Origin: Acanthococcus lagerstroemiae
Lineage: Eukaryota; Arthropoda; Insecta; Hemiptera; Eriococcidae
Reading direction: 5' to 3'
Assembly (NCBI GenBank): GCA_031841125.1
Contig: CM063111.1
Coordinates: forward strand, 60,449,535-60,513,534
Length of the DNA stretch: 64,000 nt
Shown: positions 35,635 to 48,059 of the stretch, piece after piece
How positions within the stretch are numbered: the first letter of the stretch is position 1
How the letters are laid out: each line of letters begins with the position of its first letter
Notes under the pieces: model-generated
Told to the model about the DNA's origin: nothing
Seen by the model: the letters and a program-made list of their open reading frames with translations, nothing else
The model's database searches: none
Made by a program: the position numbers and the translations under genes

Positions 35635-36219
35635 TAGTCACATCCAAGGAGAGTTGGATCAGATATCTGGCCATAAATGAAATTTTGAAGGAAAATTAGA
35701 GAAGCAATGTTCCTTCGGGCTTTTAAACTTTTCATCTTATACCTATACCAGAGTAAAAGTTCCTCATAAGTTATTGAGTTGAGAAAGTAGCCAAAATTTG
35801 TGTAATACCTGAAATAGCTTTTTCGTACTTTCTCTATCATCCTCCTCAAGTTGCTCCGTAGCAGGTGACCAGACAATCGAGCCATATTTCCAATGCGATC
35901 TCACCAGGGAATAATATAATGTTCGCATTGTTCCTGTTTTGGAAAAATTACGACTGTTTTTCATCAGGAATACCAGCATCTTCCTCGCCCAGTCGATTAC
36001 ACATGCTAATTAATTATTATTTATCAAATAATATCCGATGGTCCTTTACTTCATTTACGATACCGAGTTTAGAATGAGATATTATGTAATTGCCTAAAAT
36101 TGGATTGCCTTGGCAGGTGTACCTCATTGAGGCATGTCTTGACGCCCTAAATAGATTACACCTGAAGGCCATTATCTACAGAATGGAAACTATAATAATT
36201 CGTAAAGTTTATCAAGTTA

Positions 36220-36542
36220 GTGTTAATATGCCGGCCTTCCATAAACCCATGTTGGTCATTTGATGTCAACATTTTAATACAGAACTATCAGCCTCCTAGA
36301 CCGACCACAGGCAGAAGCCCCGCAGAACGCAGACCCGCCCCCAGAAAACCAGTGAGCGCCAAGCCAGGCGCCCGACATCAGCACCCTCAGCATTCCCACA
36401 GAGCTGAAAAAGAAAGGGGACCCCGGACAGAGTTGCGAGTAATTTTGAATTTAGAGTCGGTGATGGTCAAAAGGAGTAGATACCATATTTCTAACGCCCC
36501 TGGATCCGCCGAAAGGGGCAAAGACAAAGAAACACTTCCATA
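36220..36542 (+). other. GC-richer segment of unknown nature
   Basis: An open frame of 117 codons on the plus strand starts at 36220 and is rich in Pro, Arg and Ala (RPTTGRSPAERRPAPRKPVS). The composition differs from the flanks. No domain is recognised; it could be part of a LINE ORF1 or 5' region. I do not call it a gene. Confidence 0.25.
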
Positions 36543-37664
36543 TGTATATGTTACGCCGAATTCATCAAATTGACGATTTAACAAAATCGGCAACAAAATT
36601 TGCCGAATTTGTTAAATCGGCAGGTTCTGCTGATTTTATGAAACAAGCAATACATTTTTACCAAATTTACAAAATCGGCAGGTATAGGGTCACTTGAGGC
36701 AAAACGTGAACACCCAATTCTCAGGGTAATAAGTGAACATAGTTCAGCTTTCTTTAGTAAGAGCTTCAAAAGGAATTTTGAACGAAAATGTGTAGGGAAA
36801 TCTTTCTTCTACGATTGTGAGAAATAATCTGACCGATTCTCATTTAGAATTAAGGGGGAAAAAAGTAGCGCAAAACTTCCCTTTTTCTAGGACAAAAATG
36901 GTCTTCCAATTTGAAAAAAAAAGGTAGATTGTTTACGATGTATAATAATTATTTCTCGATTGTTCTTACATTTTTGAGTAACAAAAAGAATGAGCTTTCT
37001 TTGAGTGCTCTATAAAACTGATAAGTCTAAACTAGTCAATAACTGAAGAAGGTTAAATTTATGGAACTGAAAATGAGCCACCCAGGGGCAAACAAGGAAA
37101 CACTGTTGGGGTAAAACGTGGACGTATTATTCTGATTGATTTGAGAGAATATTTTTCACGCAATTTTATGGTTGGTGATTCTGCTCTGGAACCGCCCGCA
37201 CTCAACGACTTCAACATCTTTCAAGATTCACACAGCTTCCTCCTCTTTTTCACAGGTCCATTTATCTTGATCTATTAGGTGAAACTCAAAATTAATCATA
37301 AGAAATAACTTCATTGGCACTGTTTGCAAACAAATATTGAAAAGCATTTTCGAAGGTGCAGAAGGAGTTTATGTCTCACTTTGTCAGTAGAGAAAAGTCA
37401 TGATTTAACAAGTCAGTGGCATTATGCGAATTAAAATTAGTACTCGTCTTCATTTTATCTTATCACAGATTTTGCTTTCTAGTGAGCACGTGGAAATTCT
37501 GACCTCATCCGTCAGGTACGCTCATCAGCAACAATCATTTATTACTGATTTTGTAATATCGGCAACAACTGCTTTTGCGCTACTGATTTTATAAAATCAG
37601 CAAAATACCTGCCGATTTTGTGAAATCGTCAATTTGATGAATTCGGCGTAACATGTATATACAT
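36543..37664. mobile_element. TIR element with palindromic ends
   Basis: The left end (GTTACGCCGAATTCATCAAA at 36550-36569 and onward through TTGACGATTT) is mirrored at 37610-37654. Inside both ends an AAAATCGGCA/TGCCGATTTT unit repeats in both orientations. The flanks TATGTATAT and ATGTATATACATA extend the symmetry. The interior of about 0.9 kb has no coding potential I can identify. The superfamily is unknown. Confidence 0.6.
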
Positions 37665-38540
37665 AGAAGATTAGAGATTTTTGTGCCCTCAATAATTTCT
37701 GAAGGAGGCAGTTACAGCCACCAAATTTTAACATAATGTAAAGAAGTTCAACGTAAAATACTACCCAAATGTCTAAATTGAATGAATAGGAGGTTTAGAG
37801 GGGGCCAAATTTTATGGCCTCCCTTCTAATAAGGGTACCGAAATTTTTTATACTCTAAAACCTGTTCAGAGTTCATACGAACACATCCAGAAAGTACGAA
37901 CCCCCCGGCTCATACGGTTCACCCGCCAACCTCGAACAAACACACAGACAAATAAACAATTATTCTTGAACCTCGAATCACATGTTCGCAAAAAACAGAT
38001 TTTTTCGCTTGGTTCTGTCTCGCTTAACAGCGTTCATATTAGAGACAAACACGAGAACCTGTCCAGGAACGAGAAAAATAGCAATGGGTCTATGGTTCAC
38101 GATATCAGTGCTGGTTCCCCATTAGGAATTGATCCAATTTTCGATATTTCTCAGGAGCGGGGAATAGACGAAGTTTTTATTATAATATTAAAGATGTCAG
38201 AGGCTTAATGAAAAACTCAGAACATGCCTATAGATGTAGGATGGAATATTGTCTGGTCCCACTGTCCGTTTTGGTTTTAGTTTCCTCGGTGCTGTCTTGA
38301 ATTCCTCCGTTGTGACTTAATACCCAGAGGTTTTTTTCATAACACATTTACCAATCAGTTTTATACCGTACCTACTTTACACAGTTTTTCAAATTTAAGC
38401 CGAAAAGTATTCGTTACAATGAACCTAAGTGAAAAAAAAAACAAGCTAGAATTTTCAAAATAGCCGAAAATGGATAAGTGACCAACTGGTCATGTTTAGA
38501 AAACCAGTAAATTCTAATCCATAATTTGGCCATGTCAGCA
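37665..38540. other. Intergenic stretch, no gene recognised
   Basis: The only sizeable frame, 37966-38208 on the plus strand (80 codons), has no recognisable motif. No structured repeat is seen. Confidence 0.45.
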
Positions 38541-38544
38541 ATGT

Positions 38545-39105
38545 TTTACATAGCACATTCGATGTCCCTGGCACGCCCTGTTCAAGTGTGAAGCCTGTGA
38601 GCAGAAGAGACGCGGGACGGCAACAGCGATCGATCCCGGCGGCAACACAAACGATAAGACGGCGTGATCAGCCATCTTGCGCCGGACACCTTGGTTCCGG
38701 AAAACGCAGACAGAGTGGTCGAGACAGAGGACCGATGGACAGAGGTCGAACCACACCAGACACAACGACTCTGTACTATCTTAGAGCTGCTGCGGACCCC
38801 CTGGAAGGCCTGACCCCACCGTCACCACCTTCCTAGGTCACCACACATACCAACCAGGAAGTGAGGGGTGAAGGAAGGTAGCGCGTCCGTCTGTGGTGCA
38901 CTCGAATTCCAGGTTACAATCAGTAGGGCTCCCATACTGCCCTCGCAGGACAGCGCGAATCCGAAATGGAGATACGAAAAGGGGGCTTGAGTCAGCCTCA
39001 ATGCATCCCTCTGGTCACTGATGCGAAACTCAAGGGGCCAGGGGTGCGGTGTCTGAGGAGCCACTTCGGCATGCGTGCACTGCCGTACGCTCCATTAAGT
39101 GAGCA
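38545..39105 (+). mobile_element. R1-like non-LTR retrotransposon 3' fragment (second copy)
   Basis: CPWHALFKCEACEQKRRG near 38570 matches TPWHTLFECDAWEERRG of the fragment at 27660-28450. The tails also agree, ending with GTGCGGTGTCT, GCCACT and GGCATGCGTGCA at 39068-39079. It is strongly eroded and 5'-truncated. Confidence 0.6.
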
Positions 39106-41870
39106 CGTTCGATGATTTTTAAGCCAGTTTCCTTACACTTCTACGCCGTGTTAAAAGACTGAATAAATTTTCCATAATGATAACATTTACAACTGATACA
39201 AAGGGTGGTCCAAAAGTCATTGCGATAATACCGGATTCGCATTTTAACTACCAATCAACCGTCGATTATTTTTAATTTTAACTAAATTTTATAATACTGG
39301 CCCTTATTCCAACTAACGAATGACAATCAAGATATAATTTGATAGAAATTCGGAATTTTCCGCAGCTGAAATCTAATTATAAAGAAAAATTCGAGAAAAT
39401 AAAGATAATTATCAGTTCCATTTCTACAACCTGAGAGGCTTTCAACGGCGGAATAGGTCAATGATCTTACGCGATCTATAAAACAAATTAAATTAGCGAT
39501 AAGATGCGAACTGCTTTATCGGGACCAATTATAGCGCCACGGTTTGCGGAAAACCTTTGCGGTACTCTCTGATACAAGAATTGTCGGTGGTCTTCAAAAA
39601 ATCCAGCCATGATAAAAGGGGATAGCGGCCGAAAAGTAGCTTTTATCAGTGTCCTTAGTTTTTCAACCAGAATTATAATAATTTCAGATTATTTTCAAAC
39701 GATACCAAACCTTTCATCTTAGTACAAATTCCAAACCTTTCATCTAAGTACAAATTCCCAGTTTTCTGATGCCATCATTTTAGCTATCACCTAATGCAAT
39801 CGTCAATCATACAAAAAAGGTGAAGACATCGTTGTTAACAAATTTGTAGTGTCGAAGTCGATTGTTTCTCCAGTACTAAGTACAACCTTCATTTTAAGCA
39901 GAGAAAGTGAGTCGTGATATTCATGTATATATTTTTTTCAACCATTCAAACTACGTGTAGGTATGTCCGACAATAGCGAGTGCTGTGGCTCAGTTGGGAA
40001 GCTAAAATGTTGAAAGGTAAGTCACAAAGTCGAAAGCGATGTCGAGTTTGTACGCCTGATCAGACCATTCGCAAGGAGTGGGGGCCAAAATGAGGGTTCA
40101 GGAGAAACGACGTAGCCCGAGGCTTCAATCGTTTCTAGTTGATCTAAGCTGAAATTTTCTATACTGAAGTACTGAACTTTCACAGCCCTTATTTGGCTTG
40201 AGCTCGAAGATGAACTCAATCGGTCCGCTGGGTCGGAATCAGGGGTACTGAAAGTGTGTGGAGTTGGTTTTATTTTTAAAAAGTTATATCTTGTGACCCC
40301 TAAATCCCATCAAATTTTAGACGACAAAGAGCAACACTATTTTTTAAGGTCTCCAAAAATTTAATCACAATTTTTTTTTTAAATCAACAGTCAATGAAAT
40401 TTTTGACATATGCGGGAATTTACTTTTATTAGAAAGTAGCAAACAGTGACTCCAATGCGCAGAAGCCATTATGGGATCGTGATTACAGCAGTAGTCCGCT
40501 AGGTTATATGTGGAAAGCAAAGATGGACACAAATCCGAAACAGAATCCGAGTCCAGAACAGAATCCAGATTTTCGGATTCTGAATCACTTTCTGGATCTG
40601 GATTCTGTGATTCTGAACCTAGTTTACGATGGATTCAGATTCTAGGATTCTGTTTCTCACAGAATCCAGTTTTGAATCCCGTGAAAACAGAATTCATAAC
40701 TGGATCGTGAATTCGAAACCTTTCTATTGAAATCGAGAAGATGCAAAGCCAAACGAGAGTGATAAGAAAAAATGAAGCTGCTTATAGTGGCGTGGCATCT
40801 GGGTAGTTTGTCCTCAATTTTCAGGTACCATTCTAAGTTCAGACTTCAGAAGTTCAGACATCAGACCTTCACATCATCACATCTTGTATGTACTATCATA
40901 TCTCATACGTCAAAAATGTCAAGTTCGAAGTATAAAAATGGCTTTTGAAGAGCTAAATATCGCAGACCTTACATATCGAGAAAACACCGTAAAGTACAAA
41001 GGGGCAAGATGACGCATGGGGTAAGATGACTATTTGCTATTTTTCATGAATGAGGAATTGGTTGGCAACACTGATTTTTGATGCAGGAGTCATCTAATAA
41101 TACAAAAGCACGGGAAACTTGATTCAATACATATATGCAAATGCAAATTAGTACAGTAAGAGCTTTGAAAACTTGAAAACCTTCCTCATTCTGAATGGCG
41201 TTATTAGCCGATTTCTTTGGTGGCATATTTACCCTCCACCACTGAAATCAGTTTTATCACTTTTAGCATACACATTTACTATCGTACCATCTTTATTCTA
41301 AACGCAATCAACAATGTCTGTACATAATCTTTTAGTTCTTGGAAAAACCTTTCCAATGATATAAAATACATTGTACCTATGTTTTCGGACGAATGAGATA
41401 TTATTTTTTTTACTTCATCTTTCCGGCAGTGGAAAATAACGATACCGTCATTACCGAACACTGATATTCATATTTTACTTTTCACACCAGTCAACAATGA
41501 CTTTTCGAGCTTGAAATTCAAGGCACTTCTTATCACAGGTATCATCTAGAAGATACGAGCACCACCTAGCGGTTAAGTCATGTACTAGTATCATTTCTGG
41601 CTTCCTGGCGTAATTAGCCGATTGGCATAGTTACCCTCCGGTACCTTAGGATCTTTTTTATAGGAAATTTAACAGGGAACGTTTTGATGTCATACGCATT
41701 TCGGTCCTGAAGTTGATATGTTCCGAAATATTCGTAGTTTTTCGTAAAATCTCAGTATTACACATAACTTCAAGGTCAAAGCGGCATGGGTTAATGACCT
41801 CAAATTGTGCTCAGAATTTTTATGGCGAGTTTCTAGGTCTATTGGAACAAATTTCAGTGCGACCCTAATC
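39106..41870. other. Intergenic stretch with small repeats only
   Basis: No gene is seen. Contents: a 26-bp tandem duplication (CCAAACCTTTCATCTTAGTA type) at 39705-39757; a GGATTCTG/CAGAATCC-rich block at 40530-40700; a possible DNA-transposon end (AAAGGGGCAAGATGACGCAT) near 40998; and a repeated motif TTAGCCGATT...TTACCCTCC at about 41205 and 41610. Confidence 0.45.
40530..40700. repeat. GGATTCTG / CAGAATCC inverted repeat cluster
   Basis: Units of the type GAATCC(AG) and (CT)GGATTC alternate many times, so the segment can fold back on itself. The open frame over it (40510-40710, Ser/Glu-rich) is a by-product of the repeats. Confidence 0.6.
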
Positions 41871-41872
41871 AA

Positions 41873-42392
41873 TTGGCGAAAACTTGTAAAATAAGGGACA
41901 CCCTAATGTGCGTCTTACTAACACTAACCTACGGGTATCCAACGTGGACTCTAACAAATCAACAAATAACAAAGATAACTACCACAGAAAATGCCATCCT
42001 GAGATCTATTCTGGGTGTAATAAAAATAGAAAAAAATCAGTACCGACACACTAAGAAAAATAATACCAAATCTCAAAAACGCCATAGTCCACATTAGGAA
42101 CGCACAATGGGGTTGGGTGGGGCACATCGCCCGGATGCCACCCGAAAGATGGATCCACCAAACGACATTTTGGGCTTTTTCTTTCGTGAAAAGGAGAAAA
42201 AGAGGTCAACGTAAGAAATGGGTATATGAAATAAATCATTTCCTTCAGCACAATTTCTATCACAGAATAGCTCAAGATAGAGGAGAGTGGGCGAGGGTGG
42301 AATACACATTTGCCCTCAAAGGGCCGGGGGCACTTACAACGTAACAATACTGCTGTACAGTTCGTTCCTGTAATAAAAAGGTTTTGAATTGA
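41873..42392 (+). mobile_element. RTE-like LINE 3' fragment
   Basis: The translation gives LTYGYPTWTLTNQQITKITT and NAILRSILGV, then after one frameshift near 42055 AQWGWVGHIARMPPERW and RIAQDRGEWARVEYTFALKG, which is the C-terminal end of an RTE-type endonuclease-reverse transcriptase. It is 5'-truncated and broken. Confidence 0.7.
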
Positions 42393-44290
42393 AATTGAAA
42401 ATTTCTTGGGCTCGCACAAGAGAACTGTACTAATGGAGCATTTCTGATGCCAGTTTCGGATTCGTTATAAAAAGTGGTTCCAGAACACATAATAATAAAC
42501 ATGTATCAGAATTTTTGAGTTCTACAGTGTTATTACCTCCCTTCTCCTTACAATAATTTCAGTTCAAAACTTATTATTGAGGGGACGCTTTTGACCATCA
42601 GCCCCGGACTACATCTTCCCTGATACAGCACTTTTTCGACGCATTACAGCTCTTGCGTTAGTATTTTGATTTCCCATTCATTAAGGCAGATAAAATCACG
42701 ATGAGTATAAGAAGGCCATGCGGACAAGTTCGAACAGGTTTCGCGGGCAGCGACATTGAACATGAAATGAAGCAACTATTGATTGTAATTAAAAAAATAT
42801 GAATTTAAAATTTTTTATCTTTTTATCTTTTTTTTTTCCCCTTCTTCGGAATCTAATAACCAGCACTATTTTTAACCAAATCTGTCTTATCATGTCGTAA
42901 GACGATCAAATAAAATATTATAATAGCGCGTACACATTAGGAGCAGGTGGGATGTACATTATCATCGAGTTTGTTTACAGGTGATAAAAATGTTAACAGA
43001 ACAGGAAATTAATAGCAGAATAAACACGGGAGATGCGGCGCGGTCATCAAATGTTTTGGCATTTCGAAAAATATCTAAAGGGAGAACGCTTTTATTCATT
43101 ACTTCTTCGTTCACGGTCAAGTGGCCGCGGACGTCAAGAGCTGGATTTGAGTAGGACGTGCGAACTCATATTTTTACATATTATGTTTTTGTTTATTATT
43201 AGACCTGAGCATCTAATTATTTCCAAAAAGGTGTTCAGCGGGAACAGTTTCAGCGATATGAAAACTAAATAATACGCGACTCTTCGTTGGTCCATCCTTC
43301 TTTTCTTTTGTAACGAGCAACGGGCATGTCCTTTTTATACTTAATTTGCTGATGTTTTAACGTAATCTCGCGGTAGAAAGATCTGATGTTCGTGTTGTTT
43401 TTAGAGGTACCACTCATTCGTTGATTTTGTTCTTAAAATTTCCCTCAAAAACACAGAAGTGCGAGGTATCAGGTGATTATTTTCAGCATATTCTACAAAT
43501 AAGTTCCTTTTTTTTTTTGGTAAATATACGAATATTTAAGAGGATCTACCGAACCCTCAAAAACGTCGTTTTAAGAATGCAAATTCTTCAGAAAATGGGA
43601 AACACAATTGTTATGGTCAACATTTTCTGTTCTCAGATTTTCTGTTGATCCGACTGCGCCGCAGTCGACAGACGAGAGGATTCAGGAATTTTCAACGACA
43701 GGTACGTATTTACAATCCGTTCTTGCCCCAGTTGTTCTGCCTGGTAGCAACTCCGAATCTAGAAAATATTGTATTTTAAGCTCTTTTCAATCAATTTATT
43801 GGTACTTGCTGCCATGCCCTTTGGTTACTAGCTTGCCCTATATGAAATTCTAAACCCACATCATACTAAACAAACGCAAAATTTTTAAAGGGATAAATTA
43901 TACTCTTATTTTAGTTGGACTAAGTATTGGGACTTATTTTGAACACGAATGAATTAACGTGAATGTATTCTATTTTTGAGTGATATTCGAACTCTACTTA
44001 TTCGGTGGTTCAACAATAATTCTCAGACTATAAAAGCTCTCTTCGGTTGTATTGAGATTCTTTTGGAGATTCAGTTAGGATATTGGGACTTTTTACGACT
44101 CTTAAAAAGATTTTTGGCAACTCTTAGGATTCGGTCAGGATTCCGAGACATTTCGAATTGTTTATTTTATTTTATACATTTTACCCTCCCCTGCCGACAG
44201 GTAATACCCAGGTTCTTGGCAGGGGAGCCACTATGTTACATCCGGAAATAATAATAGAAATGAACAACTAGAAATAGCCTAGACGATAAA
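42393..44290. other. Intergenic stretch, no gene recognised
   Basis: AT-rich sequence with short open frames only. A perfect 10-bp stem (CTCCCCTGCC at 44186-44195 and GGCAGGGGAG at 44218-44227) lies near its right end. Nothing else is identified. Confidence 0.45.
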
Positions 44291-44299
44291 AACATCGAA

Positions 44300-46700
44300 C
44301 TGGACATTTTGGGGTGGAAAAGAAAAAATTGGTGGATTATGTTTAGTTAGGTGTCAAAAACAATATATTAAAAATCCCACCCCCAGACTCTGTGCAAAAG
44401 GCTCCAGCTCCCCCAGAAACCATGTTTTCATCCTTCTTGGCGGATATCTCGGGATCTATGAGGCCTAGATGAAATATTTTTAACTGAAAATGTTCCTCGT
44501 GAAATTTCATACAAGGTAGATACTCAGAAGTTAACCTAGACCTACCACTTAGTCTAAAAAATTCATTAAAGTAGGTGAAAATCGACAATTTTCGTGTTTT
44601 TTTGCGAATTATTGCAAATATATCGCGATGTATGACGCCTAGCCTAGAATCGTTAGTAAAAATATTTTCGATTTTTTGAAAATATGTTTTGTCTCCCAAC
44701 TGTAGCCAGTTACTACATATATGAAAGTACTCTTGTTCAAAGGAGCAAAAAATGTGAAAAATCAAAAAATTCATAATTACTGAAGGGAGTACGTTATCGA
44801 CCTGAAATTTAAAGGGAGGGCTCAGTAGGCGAAGAGAAATCAGATTTGAAGAGATGGAGCTGCAAAAAACAGTGGGGTGACGGTAGGAGCAAAATTAAGA
44901 ATTTCGTTCAGACTTAGAAAATTTCTCGCGCTTTTGGTCATTTTTGATGCATGTATCCCCCCCTCTTCCCTCTAGGCAGACGAACCTGTAGGACCTTTAA
45001 CTTTACTTTTTAACAAAATACTCGAAAAAGAGGTCACCCCTAAACAATGGATAAAAACAGAAATAATTCTTCTCCCCAAGAAAGGTGATCAGAAAGATAT
45101 TAATCCTACCGCCCTATTAGCCTATCATCCAATATTGGGAAACTTCTTGCTAAATTTATTAACGGGAGGATCTATGATACACTAGACTTAAATCAAACGG
45201 TGAATCAAGCGGGATTTTGCAGGAACTACTCTACAGTAGATCACATCTTAACAATAAGTCCGATTACGGAAAGGGTGAGGGAGTATGGAGTAAGGGCAAT
45301 GGGGGTAAATGGTACATTACAGCTACGAATCGGGTCCCCAGAGACCATAAAAGGAGGAAGGGGCGTCCCTCGATAAAATAGCTCAATGAAATCTCCAGGG
45401 CAGTGGGCCCAAACAGGGCAAGCGTGGCACAAGATAGAAGAAGATGGAGTAGGGTGGCAGAGACACATGACCCATGATGGGCGACGTAGTCGTGGACTTA
45501 CTGCAGGATATGAATATATGTACGTGATGCGTCATGTGCTGTAATAAATAAATAAATAAATAAATAAATGTTGAATAGAGCTCAGTTTGAAATATTGTCA
45601 AATCTTTCATTTTTCAGAATTATTATTAGTCGTAAGTATGTATTTGATTGTTTTCGTGGGTGACTGTTTTTCAAATCAACAACAACTTTTCAAATATTTA
45701 ATTGAATTTATACAAAATAAGAAGACTTTAGATTTAAAATTCAGGCCAGTTCCTCAAAAATTATAGTTACATCGGAAAAATTAATGAGTAATGACAAGCA
45801 GTTTGGAAAAAAATCCCAAAATTTGAAAACTCGACAAACATGAAAATTGAAAGTATTTTCATATTGGGAATCTTCAAACTATTCTTACGGGAAAGCTGAG
45901 GAAAATTTATAAAATAACTTGTTGTCACGCACTGGAAGAACAATCAACGAATTATGATGAAAATCAGGAAAAAATTTTCAGGATTCTTAAGATTTGGTAA
46001 AATTGAAAATTGAATCCAATTCAGGATTTTGAAACTTTTCAATGGCTCTGTTCGTGAAAGCTTGGAAATAGCATTTAAGGAAAACTATGGTCACGAAAGA
46101 ATCCCGTAATTTTACTCAGTATAGCGGAGGGTTCATCCCTATTATTCGCACCGTAGTCACGAAACATTGGCAAAGAAATGTGTATTGTGTAGAGATGCAA
46201 AATATTTCCTCCAAAAAGAAACAATTTCGAGTTTCGGCTAATTTCAAGGGAGTTCTGCGGCCGGAAGGCAGGCGTAGGCTACCTCATCAGTGACCTACCT
46301 TGTATGAAATCTCACGAGGAGCATTTCCAGCTAAAAATATTTCTAGGCTAGGCATCATACATAGATTTGCAAAAAACCGCAAAAAACACGAAAATTGTCG
46401 ATTTTTGCCTACTTTAATGAATTTTCTAGGCTAAGGCTAAGAGGTAGGTCTAGGCTCCCTTCTGAGTATCTACCTTGTATAAAATTTCACGAGGAACATT
46501 TTCAGCTAAAAATATTTCATCTAGGCCTCATAGATCGCGAAATATCCGCCAAAAAGGAAAAAAACATGATTTCTGGGGGGGGCAGAGCCTTCTGCACAGG
46601 GTCTGGGGGTGGGACTTTTAATATGTTGTTTCTGACACTTAACTGAACATATTCCATCAATTTTTTCTTTTCCATCCCAAAATGTCCACTTTGCCAATTT
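44300..46700. repeat. Long inverted repeat flanking a LINE remnant
   Basis: Arms at about 44300-44680 and 46280-46700 are diverged reverse complements. Both give the same translated string on opposite strands (KFHEEHFQLKIFHLGLID and ISAKK near each), and the outer ends pair TTTTGGGGTGGAAAAG with CTTTTCCATCCCAAAA. The right arm appears to hold an extra partial copy near 46280-46420. It may be a large TIR transposon or an inverted duplication; no transposase is seen. Confidence 0.55.
44985..45570 (+). mobile_element. RTE-like LINE fragment with internal deletion and TAAA tail
   Basis: The left part encodes PLTLLFNKILEKEVTPKQWI and IILLPKKGDQKDI, then DLNQTVNQAGFCRNYSTVDH in another frame, from the RT N-terminus. 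The right part near 45350-45450 encodes RRGRPSIK and ASVAQDRRRWSRVAETH from the C-terminus. The middle of the RT is missing. It ends in an (AAAT)n tail at 45542-45570, typical of such LINE 3' ends. Confidence 0.65.
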
Positions 46701-47300
46701 TATGGTCTCTTATCTCCTAGGATAAAAACAAAACCAAAACAAGGGGAAAAAAAAAAAAAAAAAAAAACTATTTCCTACCGACGAGGGCTATACAAGCATA
46801 CATTTTCACGTACACTCCTCCCTTACATACAGGTATATACCCAAAAACACACGTACTATCTTTTTTCCATATACACAGGCAAGCATTTCCAAACACGCGC
46901 CATTCAAGCAGACATTGATGATTCCAGCTACATACATTATTCACCACGTATTTATCTCAGTTCCCGCAATATTCTTTTTAATGCCCCCCCCCCTTCCCTT
47001 AGGATCTAATAGGTCTATGCTTGGGTGCTTTCTGATAAGTTCATTACAATACTCGTACATCAATCCTTTCCCTATAGGGGAATTTCTGTGGGAGGTAAAG
47101 AAGGTTGGGGGATCGACTGGCAGGTCGAGGAATACCAGTTTGTATCTAGGCCAATAAATGTGCATCCTGAATATGAGAGATTAGGATGTCGTTTATAAAC
47201 AAAATTGAGGCTGCCTTCCATCGAGTTTCCAAAGACTGGAGTTGGTAGTCCTCAAGTAACTCCTCATAAGTAAGCTCATTTGGATAATACTGAAGTTTTC
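46701..47300. other. Intergenic stretch, no gene recognised
   Basis: Contains an A-run at 46747-46767 and a short minus-strand open frame (46941-47165) without recognisable motifs. Confidence 0.4.
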
Positions 47301-47302
47301 TA

Positions 47303-47893
47303 TATTGTGGCAGTTTCTATAAAAAGGGGTAACTTTGTCGATCCGACAAATTTTGAGTTATGGACAGTACGTAATAGAGGAATCAATGCCTATTCCAAAG
47401 AGCTATCGGAGAGATTTGTAGTGTTTTTTGTTCCGGAGATACAAGCAGTCAAAGATGAGTTTAACAAAAACGCGCAAAAACACGTTTAAAGTTAAAACAC
47501 ACCTTTTTCTCCCACTCCGTCAAGCATTCCTAACTCGCCGCGGAATCACGTTACCAGCCCTGACAAGGGCTTGTTGGAAAGGTAATTTTTCGCTCTTCTG
47601 CGTGGTAACAATTCAGAACATCGGATTTATTCGTGGGCTCCGAAAAACCACGAAGAAGCGAACCCAGACATTCGCATTCTTTTCTCATTCTCTTTCATAA
47701 TTCTCTTTCTCTCCCTCTTCTCTCTTATGCGCGTAAATTTTGTCTCTTCCTTATTTTGCAATGTTTTTTCTATAGAAATCAACCAAAATCTCAAAATTGA
47801 TTTTTCGACCAAAAAAAAATTTTTTTTTTTTGCGTTTTCTGAGACTTTGATCGATCGACAAAGTTACCCCTTTTTATAGAGACTGCAACATTA
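47303..47893. mobile_element. MITE with TIRs of about 40 bp
   Basis: The left end TGTGGCAGTTTCTATAAAAA continues through GGGGTAACTTTGTCGATC. The right end is its inverse (GATCGACAAAGTTACCCCTT onward to CTGCAACA) with few mismatches. The interior of about 0.5 kb is non-coding. Flanks are AT-rich with no certain target duplication. Confidence 0.65.
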
Positions 47894-48059
47894 TATGTAT
47901 CGTAAAAGTTTTTCTTTAATTTTTTCAATTTGTTGATTGATTTTTTTTTTATTTAAAGTACCAAATGACGGATCCAAATTCTAGTCTAGACCTTACTAAC
48001 GAGGAATATAAAATTAATATGGTATCAATTTAAAATGATGATTGGGTATTTCTGTAAAA

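Larger units (their letters stand above)
32640..36060 (-). mobile_element. jockey-like LINE fragment (RT C-terminus), split by the Tigger insertion
   Basis: On the minus strand, 35979-35640 encodes the end of a jockey/I-type reverse transcriptase: GTMRTLYYSLVRSHWKYGSI and VWSPATEQ, then, in another frame, FGYFLNSITYEEL, MKSLKARRNIASLIFLQNF and GQISDPTLLG. The reading continues left of the Tigger element with FHVPSYQI and HTNR near 32640-32740, matching the usual order of this LINE type. It is frameshifted and old. Confidence 0.65.

Noticed and set aside
39206..39240. Mariner-type end (CAAAGGGTGGTCCAAAAGTC)
   Set aside because: Resembles a transposon terminus, but no partner end or coding sequence could be found.
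40510..40710. Ser/Glu-rich open frame as a gene
   Set aside because: It is produced by the GGATTC/GAATCC repeat array.
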